Assembly (NCBI RefSeq): GCF_002077075.2
Contig: NZ_LCWM02000001.1
Coordinates: 6,724-70,723, forward strand
DNA: 64,000 nt
Reading direction: 5' to 3'
From: Thermoproteus sp. CP80
GTDB taxonomy: Archaea > Thermoproteota > Thermoprotei > Thermoproteales > Thermoproteaceae
A model generated the notes under the pieces. The model saw only the letters and a program-made list of their open reading frames with translations. It did no database searches and was not told the origin of the DNA. Positions within the stretch are counted from its first letter, which is position 1; each line of letters opens with the position of its first letter. Made by a program: the position numbers and the translations under genes. Positions 34,491 through 42,976 of this stretch are shown piece by piece.

Positions 34491-34628
34491 TGCCCCGGCC
34501 GGGATTTGAACCCGGGTCTTGGGCTCTCTCCGACGCGCGAGGGCGCGTCCCGAGAGGCCCATATCCTTGACCGGACTAGACGACCGGTTGGAGTGGCCGG
34601 CGTGCCACGGCTCCCCGACGTCCGGGGC
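34491..34628 (-). tRNA. tRNA-Glu (CTC) with two introns
   Basis: On the minus strand GCCCCGG (34628-34622) pairs with CCGGGGC (34498-34492) and A73 is at 34491. A 25-nt intron (34550-34526) sits at the canonical 37/38 site, with an internal GACGCG/CGCGTC hairpin; the mature loop is CTCTCGA, giving anticodon CTC. A second, 38-nt insert (34621-34584) separates the 5' acceptor strand from T8 (site 7/8, or 5/6 to 6/7 because GG repeats at both ends). Without both, a 75-nt cloverleaf forms. A gtttaaaa box about 25-28 nt upstream of GCCCCGG on this strand supports the 5' end. Confidence 0.88.
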
Positions 34629-34680
34629 GTCCCCTACACTCTTCGCAATTTTTAAACTTTTTGTCGGCGTCGCGCTAAGC

Positions 34681-35091
34681 CTAGAGGGGCTTGACGGGCG
34701 TGACTGCGCCGCAGGCGGTACACCTCAGCACGTAGATGCGCTCTTCCTTCTGCAGCACCGTGTCTATGGATCCGCATACGGGACATATCACGTAGAACTT
34801 TAGGTATCTCTCGTAGACGGCCTCCACGACCTTCTGGGTCCTCTCGCCTGTGAGGATCAACGCGTCTCCGTCGATCATGCCCGGAGTTGCGAGCTCCTTC
34901 TGGAAGAACTTGGCTATGTGGGTCGGATCTCTGTTGAGCCTCTTGGCTATCTGGCCTAGGTTGGCCACCACGGTCCTGCGCGGGAGGTTCTGCACTTCGA
35001 GCTTGGGTATCTCGGCCCTCCTCTGGGCCTTAGGCGTGACGATCCTGTAGGCCCGCTCAAGGAGATCCATGTATTCCTTTTCCGACGACAC
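34681..35091 (-). CDS. Translation initiation factor aIF2 subunit beta
   Basis: 136 residues from GTG 35091, about 26 nt from a tttttaag box. Central domain [23 protein letters not shown] and a C-terminal zinc ribbon CPVC...CTACG (residues 107-131) are typical of aIF2-beta, which with the alpha and gamma subunits brings Met-tRNAi to the ribosome. The promoter overlaps the end of the thiolase gene upstream. Confidence 0.93.
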   Translation of the reverse strand: MSSEKEYMDLLERAYRIVTPKAQRRAEIPKLEVQNLPRRTVVANLGQIAKRLNRDPTHIAKFFQKELATPGMIDGDALILTGERTQKVVEAVYERYLKFYVICPVCGSIDTVLQKEERIYVLRCTACGAVTPVKPL

Positions 35092-35119
35092 GCAGCCTCC
35101 TCAGCCTCACTTAAAAATC

Positions 35120-36307
35120 TTATACCCTCTCTATGACCACTGCGGCTCCCTGGCCTCCGCCAACGCAGAGCGTCGCGACCCCTCTGTCCTTGCCCTCCAG
35201 CTGCAACTGCCTCGCAAGCGTGCCTATTATCCTCGCGCCGGTGGCGCCCAGAGGGTGCCCGATGGCTATGGCGCCTCCCCGCCTGTTGACTCTGTCCTCC
35301 TCTATCCCGAGCTCCTTTATGGCGTAGAGCGTCACCACGGCGAAGGCCTCGTTTATCTCCCAGAGGTCTATATCCCTCACGGTAAGCCCGGCCTTCTCGA
35401 GCGCCTTCCTGGAGGCGGGGACAGGGCCTTTGCCCATAACCGCCGGCGGAACTCCGGCGAATCCGTAGCTGACCAGCCTCGCCATGGGCTGGAGGCCGTA
35501 CCTCTTCACGGCCCTTTCCGACATGAGGAGGACGTAGGACGCGCCTGTGTTGAGCGGCGACGAGTTGCCCGCGGTGATCACTCCGTCGGCTCTGAAGGCA
35601 GGGGGTAGCTGGGCCAGCTTCTCGAGGCTGGTGTCGGGCCTCACCGACATGTCTCTATCCACGACGACCTTCCTCCCCTCCTGCTCCGCTTCGACGGGGA
35701 TTATCTCGCCCCTGAAGTACCCCTCTTGCTGGGCCCTGTAGGCCAGCTGGTGGCTCCTCAAGCTCCACCTGTCCATCTCCTCCCTGCCGATCTTAGCCTC
35801 CTCGGCGAGCCTCTCGGCGGTTAGCCCCATGACGTACCCCACGTTCAGCTCGTAGAAGGCGTACTCGTCGGCGAAGAACTTGGGGTTGAGGACTATATGG
35901 GGGTTGTCGTACATGGGCACTCTCGACATATGCTCGACGCCTCCCGCTATCACCACGTCGGCCATGCCGGTGGCTATCTCGTTGGCGCCCATGACGACGG
36001 AGGTTATCGAGGAGGCGCACTGGCGGTCGACCGCCGCCGCGGGCACGGTCACCGGCAGCTTGGCGGCGAACACCACGTGCCTCCCGCCGTAGAGGAAGCC
36101 CTCGCCGGTCTGGAGGGCCATGCCGGTTATGAGGTCGTCCACGTCCTCGGGCCTTATCCCGTTCCTCTCCACGATATCTCTGACCACTATGGCGGCTACC
36201 TCCTCCGGCCTCTTGTCGTAGTAAATATCCTTCTGCGGCTCCTTCCTGGTGAGCCTGCTGAAGGGGACGCGCCGGAAGTCGACTATATAGACGCCTCTGA
36301 GGCTCAT
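35120..36307 (-). CDS. Acetyl-CoA C-acetyltransferase (beta-ketothiolase)
   Basis: 395 residues from ATG 36307, overlapping the upstream fusion gene by ATGA. The active-site residues of classical thiolases are present: DRQCASS (nucleophile Cys near 92), NEAFAVV, AIGHPLGATGAR (His) and LCVGGGQG (second Cys). Coupling to a crotonyl-CoA hydratase/3-hydroxybutyryl-CoA dehydrogenase gene points to cleavage of acetoacetyl-CoA into two acetyl-CoA, the last step of the dicarboxylate/4-hydroxybutyrate cycle; a role in beta-oxidation is also possible. Confidence 0.92.
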   Translation of the reverse strand: MSLRGVYIVDFRRVPFSRLTRKEPQKDIYYDKRPEEVAAIVVRDIVERNGIRPEDVDDLITGMALQTGEGFLYGGRHVVFAAKLPVTVPAAAVDRQCASSITSVVMGANEIATGMADVVIAGGVEHMSRVPMYDNPHIVLNPKFFADEYAFYELNVGYVMGLTAERLAEEAKIGREEMDRWSLRSHQLAYRAQQEGYFRGEIIPVEAEQEGRKVVVDRDMSVRPDTSLEKLAQLPPAFRADGVITAGNSSPLNTGASYVLLMSERAVKRYGLQPMARLVSYGFAGVPPAVMGKGPVPASRKALEKAGLTVRDIDLWEINEAFAVVTLYAIKELGIEEDRVNRRGGAIAIGHPLGATGARIIGTLARQLQLEGKDRGVATLCVGGGQGAAVVIERV

Positions 36308-38295
36308 CTCCCCTTGTACTGCGGCTTTCTCTTCTGCAGGAACGCGCTCACCCCCTCGAACAGATCCTCGGTGGAGAAGACGACGCCGAAATGGGCGGCC
36401 TCCAGATCCAGCGCGGCCCACAGCGGCGCCTCGTAGCCGTAGTTGACGGCGTATTTAGCCATCGCGAGCGCTATGGGCGGCTTCTCCGCCAGCTTCAACG
36501 CGAGGGCCCTGGCCTCCTGCTCCAGCCTCTCCGGCGGCACGACCTTGTTGACCAAGCCCATCCTCTCCGCGTCTCTGGCCGATATGTTGTCGCCCGTGAA
36601 TATGATCTCCTTGGCCCGGGCCAGCCCGACCAGCCTGGCGAGCCGCTGCGTCCCTCCGCCGCCTGGGAACAAGCCGATATTGACCTCGGGTTGCCCCAGT
36701 ACGGCGGTCTCCGAGGCTATCCTCAGGTCGCAGGCCAGCGCCAGCTCCAGGCCGCCGCCGAGCGTGTAGCCGTTAAGGGCGCATATGACAGGCCTGTCGA
36801 GCTTCTCCATCTTCTCGGTCAGCTCGTGGAGCCCTCTGGACAGCTTGTAGGCCAGATGCGGCGTCGTGCCGACGAAGCCGGTGATGTCGGCGCCGGCTGA
36901 GAAGGCTCTGCCCACGCCGGTTATCACCACGGCCCTGACCTTATCGAAGTCCAGCTTGGAGATCTCGTCGAGTGCTGACGACAGCTCCTCGACCATCTTG
37001 GCGTTTATGGCGTTGAGGCGCTCGGGCCTGTTCAGTATTATCCAAGCTATGGGCGGCTCGTAGCGGATTATCAAGGTCTCCAGCCTCTTCTCCTCAGCCT
37101 TTACATATGTATAGAAGCCCTCCCCCGACTTCCTCCCGAGCTTCCCAGACTGGACCATCTGCACCAGGAGCGGATCCGGCGCGAACTCCTCGAAGCCCGT
37201 CTTGTTCCTCCAAGCCTCCAGCGCCTTAACTACCGCGTCTAGGCCGAGCTCGTCGGCGAGCTCCAGCGGGCCCTTAGGCCAATTGAGGCCGAGCTTCACG
37301 GCCTTATCCACGTCCTCCCTAGTCGCTATGCCCTCTCTGACCAGATAGGCGGCCTCGTTCACGGCCGGCGCAAGCAGCGCCGTTATGTCCAGCTTCTCGC
37401 CGGGCTCCTTGGGTATGTCGGGCCACTGGAACTTGCCCGGCGCCGGGTATTTGTAGAAGCCCTCGCCGGTCTTCACGCCGTATTTCCTCTGTTGGCATTT
37501 CTCCACGATCAAGGGACAGGGATGGGTCTTGAAGCCGCGTTTAGCCATGGCGTCCCCTATGAAGCAGATGACGTCTATTCCGGTGTAGTCCATGAGGAGG
37601 AAGGCGCCCATGGGGAGCCCCGCGCGGTATCTCAGAGCTGAGTCGACGGCCACTATGTCGGCCTCGCCTCTCGCCGCCATCCAGCAAGCCGCGTCGTTGA
37701 CCCTTGCCAGAATTCTGTTGACTATGAAGCCGGGCACGTCCTTGTTCACCACGACGGTCTGTTTGCCCAGCTGGGCCGCATACTCGGCGACCCTCTTGAC
37801 GGCCTCGTCGCTGGTGTATCTGCCCTTGATTATCTCCACCAGCGGCATCAACGGCGGCGGGTTGAAGAAATGCATGCCGACGACGAGAGGCCTCCTCTCG
37901 GGCTTGACCGCCTCCGATATCTCGGTTATGGGGAGGCTGGACGTGTTTGTGGCCAGTACGGCGTTGGGCGGGGCGCATCGGTCGGCCTCCGCGAAGACCT
38001 TCCTCTTGGTCTCTATCTCCTCTATGACCGCCTCGACCATTATCTCGGCGCCTTCAACCGCCCTGCAGATGTCGTTGACCACCGGCTTTATTCTGCCCAT
38101 CACGGTCTGGACGTCCTCCTTCAGCTGGCCCTTCTCGGCGAATTTCTTGAGGGACCACTCGATGTTTTGGAGGGCCCTCTTCAGGAAATCCTCGGCGACG
38201 TCGACGAGGCTCACCTCGTAGCCAGCTATGGCGAAGAGCTCGGCTATTCCGTGGCCCATGGTGCCGGCCCCTATGACAGCCGCCTTTTTAGCCAT
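36304..38295 (-). CDS. 3-hydroxyacyl-CoA dehydrogenase/enoyl-CoA hydratase fusion
   Basis: 663 residues. N-terminal dehydrogenase: GAGTMGHGIAELFAIAGY (NAD binding, residues 9-26), catalytic His in GMHFFNPPP. The C-terminal crotonase domain from about 405 has GGGLELALACD and GQPEVNIGLFPGGGGTQRL, with both catalytic Glu. In autotrophic Thermoproteales this fusion converts crotonyl-CoA through (S)-3-hydroxybutyryl-CoA to acetoacetyl-CoA. A tttaaaa box lies about 26 nt upstream of the ATG. Confidence 0.93.
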   Translation of the reverse strand: MAKKAAVIGAGTMGHGIAELFAIAGYEVSLVDVAEDFLKRALQNIEWSLKKFAEKGQLKEDVQTVMGRIKPVVNDICRAVEGAEIMVEAVIEEIETKRKVFAEADRCAPPNAVLATNTSSLPITEISEAVKPERRPLVVGMHFFNPPPLMPLVEIIKGRYTSDEAVKRVAEYAAQLGKQTVVVNKDVPGFIVNRILARVNDAACWMAARGEADIVAVDSALRYRAGLPMGAFLLMDYTGIDVICFIGDAMAKRGFKTHPCPLIVEKCQQRKYGVKTGEGFYKYPAPGKFQWPDIPKEPGEKLDITALLAPAVNEAAYLVREGIATREDVDKAVKLGLNWPKGPLELADELGLDAVVKALEAWRNKTGFEEFAPDPLLVQMVQSGKLGRKSGEGFYTYVKAEEKRLETLIIRYEPPIAWIILNRPERLNAINAKMVEELSSALDEISKLDFDKVRAVVITGVGRAFSAGADITGFVGTTPHLAYKLSRGLHELTEKMEKLDRPVICALNGYTLGGGLELALACDLRIASETAVLGQPEVNIGLFPGGGGTQRLARLVGLARAKEIIFTGDNISARDAERMGLVNKVVPPERLEQEARALALKLAEKPPIALAMAKYAVNYGYEAPLWAALDLEAAHFGVVFSTEDLFEGVSAFLQKRKPQYKGR

Positions 38296-38522
38296 GGCTA
38301 GGGCGGGGGACCTGTTTTTAAAGAAGAACTACGTCTATTGGCTAAATAGAAATATATATCACTATTTAGTTACTCCCCCATAGTGGCCACAAGCCCCGGC
38401 GTCTTTAATCGCCGTTGCGGCCCGCCCGACGCCGACCTTCGGGCCAGGATTTCCGACGGCCGTCCCGACTGACGACGCATTCCGCAGACGGCTGCCCCAA
38501 GACGCTGGGGGCTAGTTGGAGG

Positions 38523-38536
38523 TCGACCTAAAAAAG
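38523..38536 (-). terminator. Oligo-T terminator after acyl-CoA synthetase gene
   Basis: On the minus strand the stop codon is followed at once by ACTTTTTTAGG. T-runs are the usual archaeal termination signal. A stem of the form GCCCCCA/TGGGGC lies a little further on (near 38493-38512), in a 241-bp gap with no gene that I can see. Confidence 0.4.
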
Positions 38537-40192
38537 TTATTGCCTTAGTAGATCTCTATATTTATCTCTCAGTACTTTCTTGTCTATCTTGCCGGTGCCT
38601 GTCATCGGCAGATCGGAGACGACCACGACCTTGTCCGGTAGCCACCACTTGGGTATCTTGCCGGCGTCGACGAACCTCTGCAGGTGGGCAACTATCTCGT
38701 CGGGGCCGACCGACGCGCCGGGCTTCGGCACCACAAAGGCGACCGGCCTCTCGCCCCATTTCTCGTGGGGCAGCCCCACAACCGCCGCTATGCCTACGGC
38801 CGGATGCGTCATGATGAGGTCCTCCAGCTGTAGCGACGAGATCCACTCGCCGCCGGACTTTATGACGTCCTTCAGCCTGTCCACTATCTTTATCCTGCCG
38901 TCGGGGCACCAGACGGCGGCGTCGCCGGTGTGGAACCACCCGTTGCGCCAAGCCACCTTGGTCTTCTCGGGGTCGCCCATGTACTCCGGAGTTATCCAGG
39001 GCGCCCTCAGGGCCAGCTCGCCCGCCGTCTTGCAGTCCCTCGGCACCGGCCTGTCGTTCTCGTCCACCACCGCGAACTCGGCCAGCGGGTTGGGGAGACC
39101 CGTCATGACTATCAAGTCGTAGGCCCTGTCGGGATCCTCCGGCAGCCTCTCGGTGGGCTTGAAGAAGCCGAGGGACACGACGGGCGCCGTCTCGGTCATG
39201 CCGTAGCCTACCCTAGGCACGAAGCCGGCGTCCGCCGCCTTCCTGGCGAGCTCCTTGGGCAACGCGGCGCCGCCGACTATATATATTGGCGCAAGCCGCC
39301 TTATCCCCTCCACGTATTTAGGCAGATCCGGATGGGTCACGAGCATGTAGAGTATCGTGGGCACTCCCGCCATGGCCTTCACCTCCTCCTCGACGATTAG
39401 CCTCAGTATGTGGCCGTAGTCGAACCTACCCGGCATGACCTGCCTCCAGCCCATGAGGGCGTAGACCCAAGGAAGGCCCCAGGCGTGGACGTGGAACATG
39501 GGGACGAGGTAGAGGGCCGTGCAGGGCTTCCCGTCTATGCCGGCGCAGTCGTTTCTGGCCAGGCCTCTGTAGCCGATGGCGGCCAGCGCGACGCTGAAGG
39601 TGTGGAGCACCAGTTGCCTGTGGGTGAAATAAGCCCCCTTGGGCCTCCCGGTGGTGCCCGACGTGTATAGAACCGTCGCGACCGCGTTCTCGTCCAGCTC
39701 GGGCAATTCCCGCTCTTCGCCGGACTTTATCACGTCCTCTATCTCGGGATCCTTCCCCACGGCCCCCATGCCGTCGGATATCTGGACGTACAGCCGAACC
39801 GACTTGAGGTGGGGCCTCAGCTTGTCGACCAGCGGGGCGAAGTCCCTGTGATATATGAGGGCCTTGTCGCCCGCTTGGTTCACCGTATAGGCTATGTCCT
39901 CGGGCGCCAGGCGCACGTTGACCGTATGCAGCGCGGCGCCTATGCCGGGCACGGCCCAGTAGAGGTCCCAGTGCCATATGGTGTTCCAGTCGAGGGTGGC
40001 GACGCGGTCTCCGGGCCCTATCCCCAGCCGCCTCAAGCCGTCGGCCAGCCTCAGGATGCGTCGATACTCCTCCCCGTATGTCGACCGCCTATCGGCGCCG
40101 TGTGGAGGCCTATGCACTATCTGTACATCGCTAAATACATAGTTTATATATCTCAACAAATTATTCAACGTTAGATTGTATTTGTAGGCCAT
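38537..40192 (-). CDS. AMP-forming acyl-CoA synthetase (medium/long-chain type)
   Basis: 551 residues. Adenylate-forming signature YTSGTTGRPKGAYFTHRQ (near 178-195), GYGMTETAPVVSLG, DRLKDVIKSGGEWIS and the catalytic Lys in MTGTGKIDKKVLRDKY. The family activates carboxylic acids with ATP and CoA. In this region possible substrates include fatty acids or 4-hydroxybutyrate (inference). The 5' end is AT-rich. Confidence 0.88.
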   Translation of the reverse strand: MAYKYNLTLNNLLRYINYVFSDVQIVHRPPHGADRRSTYGEEYRRILRLADGLRRLGIGPGDRVATLDWNTIWHWDLYWAVPGIGAALHTVNVRLAPEDIAYTVNQAGDKALIYHRDFAPLVDKLRPHLKSVRLYVQISDGMGAVGKDPEIEDVIKSGEERELPELDENAVATVLYTSGTTGRPKGAYFTHRQLVLHTFSVALAAIGYRGLARNDCAGIDGKPCTALYLVPMFHVHAWGLPWVYALMGWRQVMPGRFDYGHILRLIVEEEVKAMAGVPTILYMLVTHPDLPKYVEGIRRLAPIYIVGGAALPKELARKAADAGFVPRVGYGMTETAPVVSLGFFKPTERLPEDPDRAYDLIVMTGLPNPLAEFAVVDENDRPVPRDCKTAGELALRAPWITPEYMGDPEKTKVAWRNGWFHTGDAAVWCPDGRIKIVDRLKDVIKSGGEWISSLQLEDLIMTHPAVGIAAVVGLPHEKWGERPVAFVVPKPGASVGPDEIVAHLQRFVDAGKIPKWWLPDKVVVVSDLPMTGTGKIDKKVLRDKYRDLLRQ

Positions 40193-40220
40193 AATAGAGA
40201 GGACGGGCCTTCCTTTTAAG

Positions 40221-41168
40221 TTATAGGGGGGAGAGCCTCAGCGCGAGCTCCTGGAGGAATCCCGGGACGTACCTAATCCCGCCCATGCCTACGCCGCCTG
40301 CGATGAAAGGCGCGGTGGCCTCGTCCAGAAGCCTGAGGTCCTCCTCGGGCAGTTGAAGCCGCAGCGCGCCTGCGGCGTCCTCGGCCTGGGCCGCGTTCTT
40401 CACGCCGGGTATGGGCAGGGCCCCCCTGTGCTTAAGCCACGCGAGGACCACCGCGGCGGGCGACGCGCCTCTCCTCTGCGCCACCGACCTCACGGCCTCC
40501 ACGACCCTCCGCCCGGCCTCGGTCGAGGCCTTTTTGAACGAGGGATCCATCCTCCTGGCCCTGTCGGGCCCCCACTTGCCCAGAGCCGCGCCCTTGGCTA
40601 GAGGCGACCACGCTATTATCTTCACCCCAAGCTCGCCTAGGGCCTTCCTGAACTCGTCGGCGTCCGCCGATCTGTTGAAGGGGTTGTACTCCACCTGGTC
40701 CGAAACTATCTCATGGCGTTTTAGGCACTCGGCGGCGCGGCGGAGCAGCCGCGCATCGAAGTTGCTGACGCCTATCTCGGACACAAGCCCCGCCTCCTTC
40801 AGACGCTCGAGGTCTCTGACGACTCTGCATAGAGGCGCATATACAGGCGGCGGCCAGTGCAGCTGGAGGAGGTCTATACGGCCGAGCCGCGCCAGGCTCG
40901 CCCTGGCGGACTTCTCGACCGAGCCCCAGTGGAAGCCCGCCACCTTGGTGGCCACTATGACGTCGTAGCCGCGTATCGCCTCCCCCACCAGCCTCTCGGA
41001 CTCGCCCCACCCATATATCTCGGCCGTATCGACGAAGTTTATGCCGAGCTCGAAGGCCCTTCTGTAGGCCTTGAGGAGCTCAGCCCGGTCCACCGTCCAC
41101 GCCCTGCCCCCTGCCTGCCAGGCGCCCAGGCCTACGTCGCTCGCCTTGAGGCTCCCGAGCTCCATCAT
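40221..41168 (-). CDS. Aldo/keto reductase
   Basis: 315 residues. FVDTAEIYGWGESERLVGEA holds the catalytic Asp and Tyr, the Lys in ATKVAG and the His in LLQLHWPPP complete the tetrad, and IPGVKNAAQAEDAAGAL binds NADP. The substrate is unknown. ATG 41168 overlaps the stop of the acyl-CoA synthetase gene by ATGA, so it belongs to that operon. Confidence 0.9.
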   Translation of the reverse strand: MMELGSLKASDVGLGAWQAGGRAWTVDRAELLKAYRRAFELGINFVDTAEIYGWGESERLVGEAIRGYDVIVATKVAGFHWGSVEKSARASLARLGRIDLLQLHWPPPVYAPLCRVVRDLERLKEAGLVSEIGVSNFDARLLRRAAECLKRHEIVSDQVEYNPFNRSADADEFRKALGELGVKIIAWSPLAKGAALGKWGPDRARRMDPSFKKASTEAGRRVVEAVRSVAQRRGASPAAVVLAWLKHRGALPIPGVKNAAQAEDAAGALRLQLPEEDLRLLDEATAPFIAGGVGMGGIRYVPGFLQELALRLSPL

Positions 41169-42892
41169 GCCCTCCTTGTAGCCTCCTCCCTCAAGGCCTT
41201 CTTCAGCACTTTGCCTACGGCCGTCTTGGGCAGATCGTCTCTGAACTCCACGAGCCTGGGGCGCTTATATGGCGCAAGCCTCTCGGAGGCCCATCTGACG
41301 ATGTCGCCTGCCGAGACCTTGCCCTTGCACTCGTCCTTCAGCACTATGTAGGCCTTGGGTATCTCCCCCGCGTCGGGGTCCGGCACGCCGATCACGGCGG
41401 CCTCCTTGACGCATGGATGTTGGTACAGCACCTCCTCTATTTCTCTGGAGAAGACGCTGTAGCCCTTGTACTTTATCATGTCCTTCTTCCTGTCGACTAT
41501 ATAGAAATAGCCCTCCTCGTCCATGTAGGCCACGTCGCCGGTCCTCAGCCACCGCAGGCCGCAGCAGGGGAAGAACGCCTGGGAGTTCTCCTGGGGGTTG
41601 TTGTGATAGCCCTTCATGACCTGGGGGCCGGATATGACCAGCTCGCCCGTCTCGCCCGGCGGAAGTAGCTCCGGCTCGTCGAGATGGGCTATTGCGGCGT
41701 AGGTGCTGGGTATCGGCAGCCCGATGGAGCCGGGCTTGTGCCTCCCGTTGAACAGAGGGTTCAAGTGCGTCACCACGGCGGTCTCCGTCATCCCGTAGCC
41801 CTCCCTCAGGGGGGCGCCGGTCAGCTCCTCGAACCTCTTGGCCACCTCGACGGGAAGGGGCGCCGAGCCGGATATGCAGAGGACGAGGCTCCGCAGATCG
41901 TGGCGGCGGGCCTCGGGGCTGTGTATCATGGTGTTGTATATGGTGGGCACCCCGTGGAAGACCGAGGCTCTGTATTTAGCCACGTCGGAGAGGATCCTCC
42001 GCATGTCGAACCTCGGATAGACCAACACGGTGTGGCCGTCGAAGATGGCGTAGTGCATAACTGTGATCTGGCCGTATATGTGGTACCAGGGGAGCACCCC
42101 GACGATCACCATGGGCCTGTCGGGCGGCATGCCCTTGGCCTTCCTAGCTATATCGTAGAAGGGCTTCAGCTGCTGTAAATTCGCCGATATGTTGGCGTGG
42201 GTTATCTCGGCGCCCTTAGGGACGCCGGTGGTCCCTCCTGTATACATCAAGGCGGCCAGGTCCTCCTCAGGCCTTATCGAGGCCCTGCCGGCCTCCCGCT
42301 CGTGGCGCAGTAGGTCCGTATATCGCTGGAAGACGCCGCCGTATTTGACCTTAGGCGGCCCTATCTGCCTCCTGGCCAGCGGCTTGAGCCACGTCGGCAT
42401 GTACTCGGTCATCTCGACGACGTAGATCCTCTCGAACCTGTACTCCTCGGCGGCCTTGACCACCTTGTCGTAAAGCACGTCGGCCGTGAAGAGGACTTTC
42501 GCGGAGGAGTCCCTGGCCTGTCTGAGGACCTCGCCGGGCGTGTAGAGCGGATTCATGGGCGTCGCGGCCGCTCCTATCTTCAACGCCGCGTAGAACGCGA
42601 CGGCGTAGGCCGGGTGGTTCGGCATGTATATGGCGACCACGTCGCCCTTGGAGACGCCGGTCTCTCTAAGCGCCTTGGCCACCCTATCGCTGTGGTCCGC
42701 CAGAGTCGCGTATTTGACCTTGCCCCCGAAGTATATATACGCCGGCCTGTCGCCGTACGCCGCGGCGGCTCGGTCCAGATACGCGAAGAGGGGCTCCGGC
42801 CTTATCTCGACCTCCGGCGGCACGCCGTCGTCGTAGTTCTTTGTCCAAGGCCGCGGCCTTATATATTTTTCGAATACCTCTTGGGAATCCAC
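41165..42892 (-). CDS. AMP-forming acyl-CoA synthetase, second copy
   Basis: 575 residues. Signature MYTGGTTGVPKGAEITHAN, GYGMTETAVVTHLN, DRKKDMIKYKGYSVFSREIE and catalytic Lys near the end (TAVGKVLKKAL). The open frame runs far upstream through the antisense of the acyl-CoA dehydrogenase gene; ATG 42913 is possible, but GTG 42892 is preferred because it lies 24-25 nt from the TTTTAAAA box centred at 42916. It is divergent from the dehydrogenase-thiolase operon, which suggests a shared pathway for one class of acids. Confidence 0.85.
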   Translation of the reverse strand: MDSQEVFEKYIRPRPWTKNYDDGVPPEVEIRPEPLFAYLDRAAAAYGDRPAYIYFGGKVKYATLADHSDRVAKALRETGVSKGDVVAIYMPNHPAYAVAFYAALKIGAAATPMNPLYTPGEVLRQARDSSAKVLFTADVLYDKVVKAAEEYRFERIYVVEMTEYMPTWLKPLARRQIGPPKVKYGGVFQRYTDLLRHEREAGRASIRPEEDLAALMYTGGTTGVPKGAEITHANISANLQQLKPFYDIARKAKGMPPDRPMVIVGVLPWYHIYGQITVMHYAIFDGHTVLVYPRFDMRRILSDVAKYRASVFHGVPTIYNTMIHSPEARRHDLRSLVLCISGSAPLPVEVAKRFEELTGAPLREGYGMTETAVVTHLNPLFNGRHKPGSIGLPIPSTYAAIAHLDEPELLPPGETGELVISGPQVMKGYHNNPQENSQAFFPCCGLRWLRTGDVAYMDEEGYFYIVDRKKDMIKYKGYSVFSREIEEVLYQHPCVKEAAVIGVPDPDAGEIPKAYIVLKDECKGKVSAGDIVRWASERLAPYKRPRLVEFRDDLPKTAVGKVLKKALREEATRRA

Positions 42893-42912
42893 CCCAATAC
42901 CTACGTTAAACA

Positions 42913-42957
42913 TTTTAAAAATTGAGTTAGCCGCCCGACGGAACGAACTTTTAAAAG
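42913..42957. promoter_or_regulatory. Two TATA boxes driving divergent acyl-CoA genes
   Basis: TTTTAAAA at 42913-42920 (centre 42916.5) lies 24.5 nt from GTG 42892 on the minus strand. CTTTTAAAAG at 42948-42957 (centre 42952.5) lies 24.5 nt from ATG 42977 on the plus strand. The matching distances support leaderless starts for both genes. Confidence 0.6.
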
Positions 42958-42976
42958 CGGCCTTCGGGGTCGCTCC

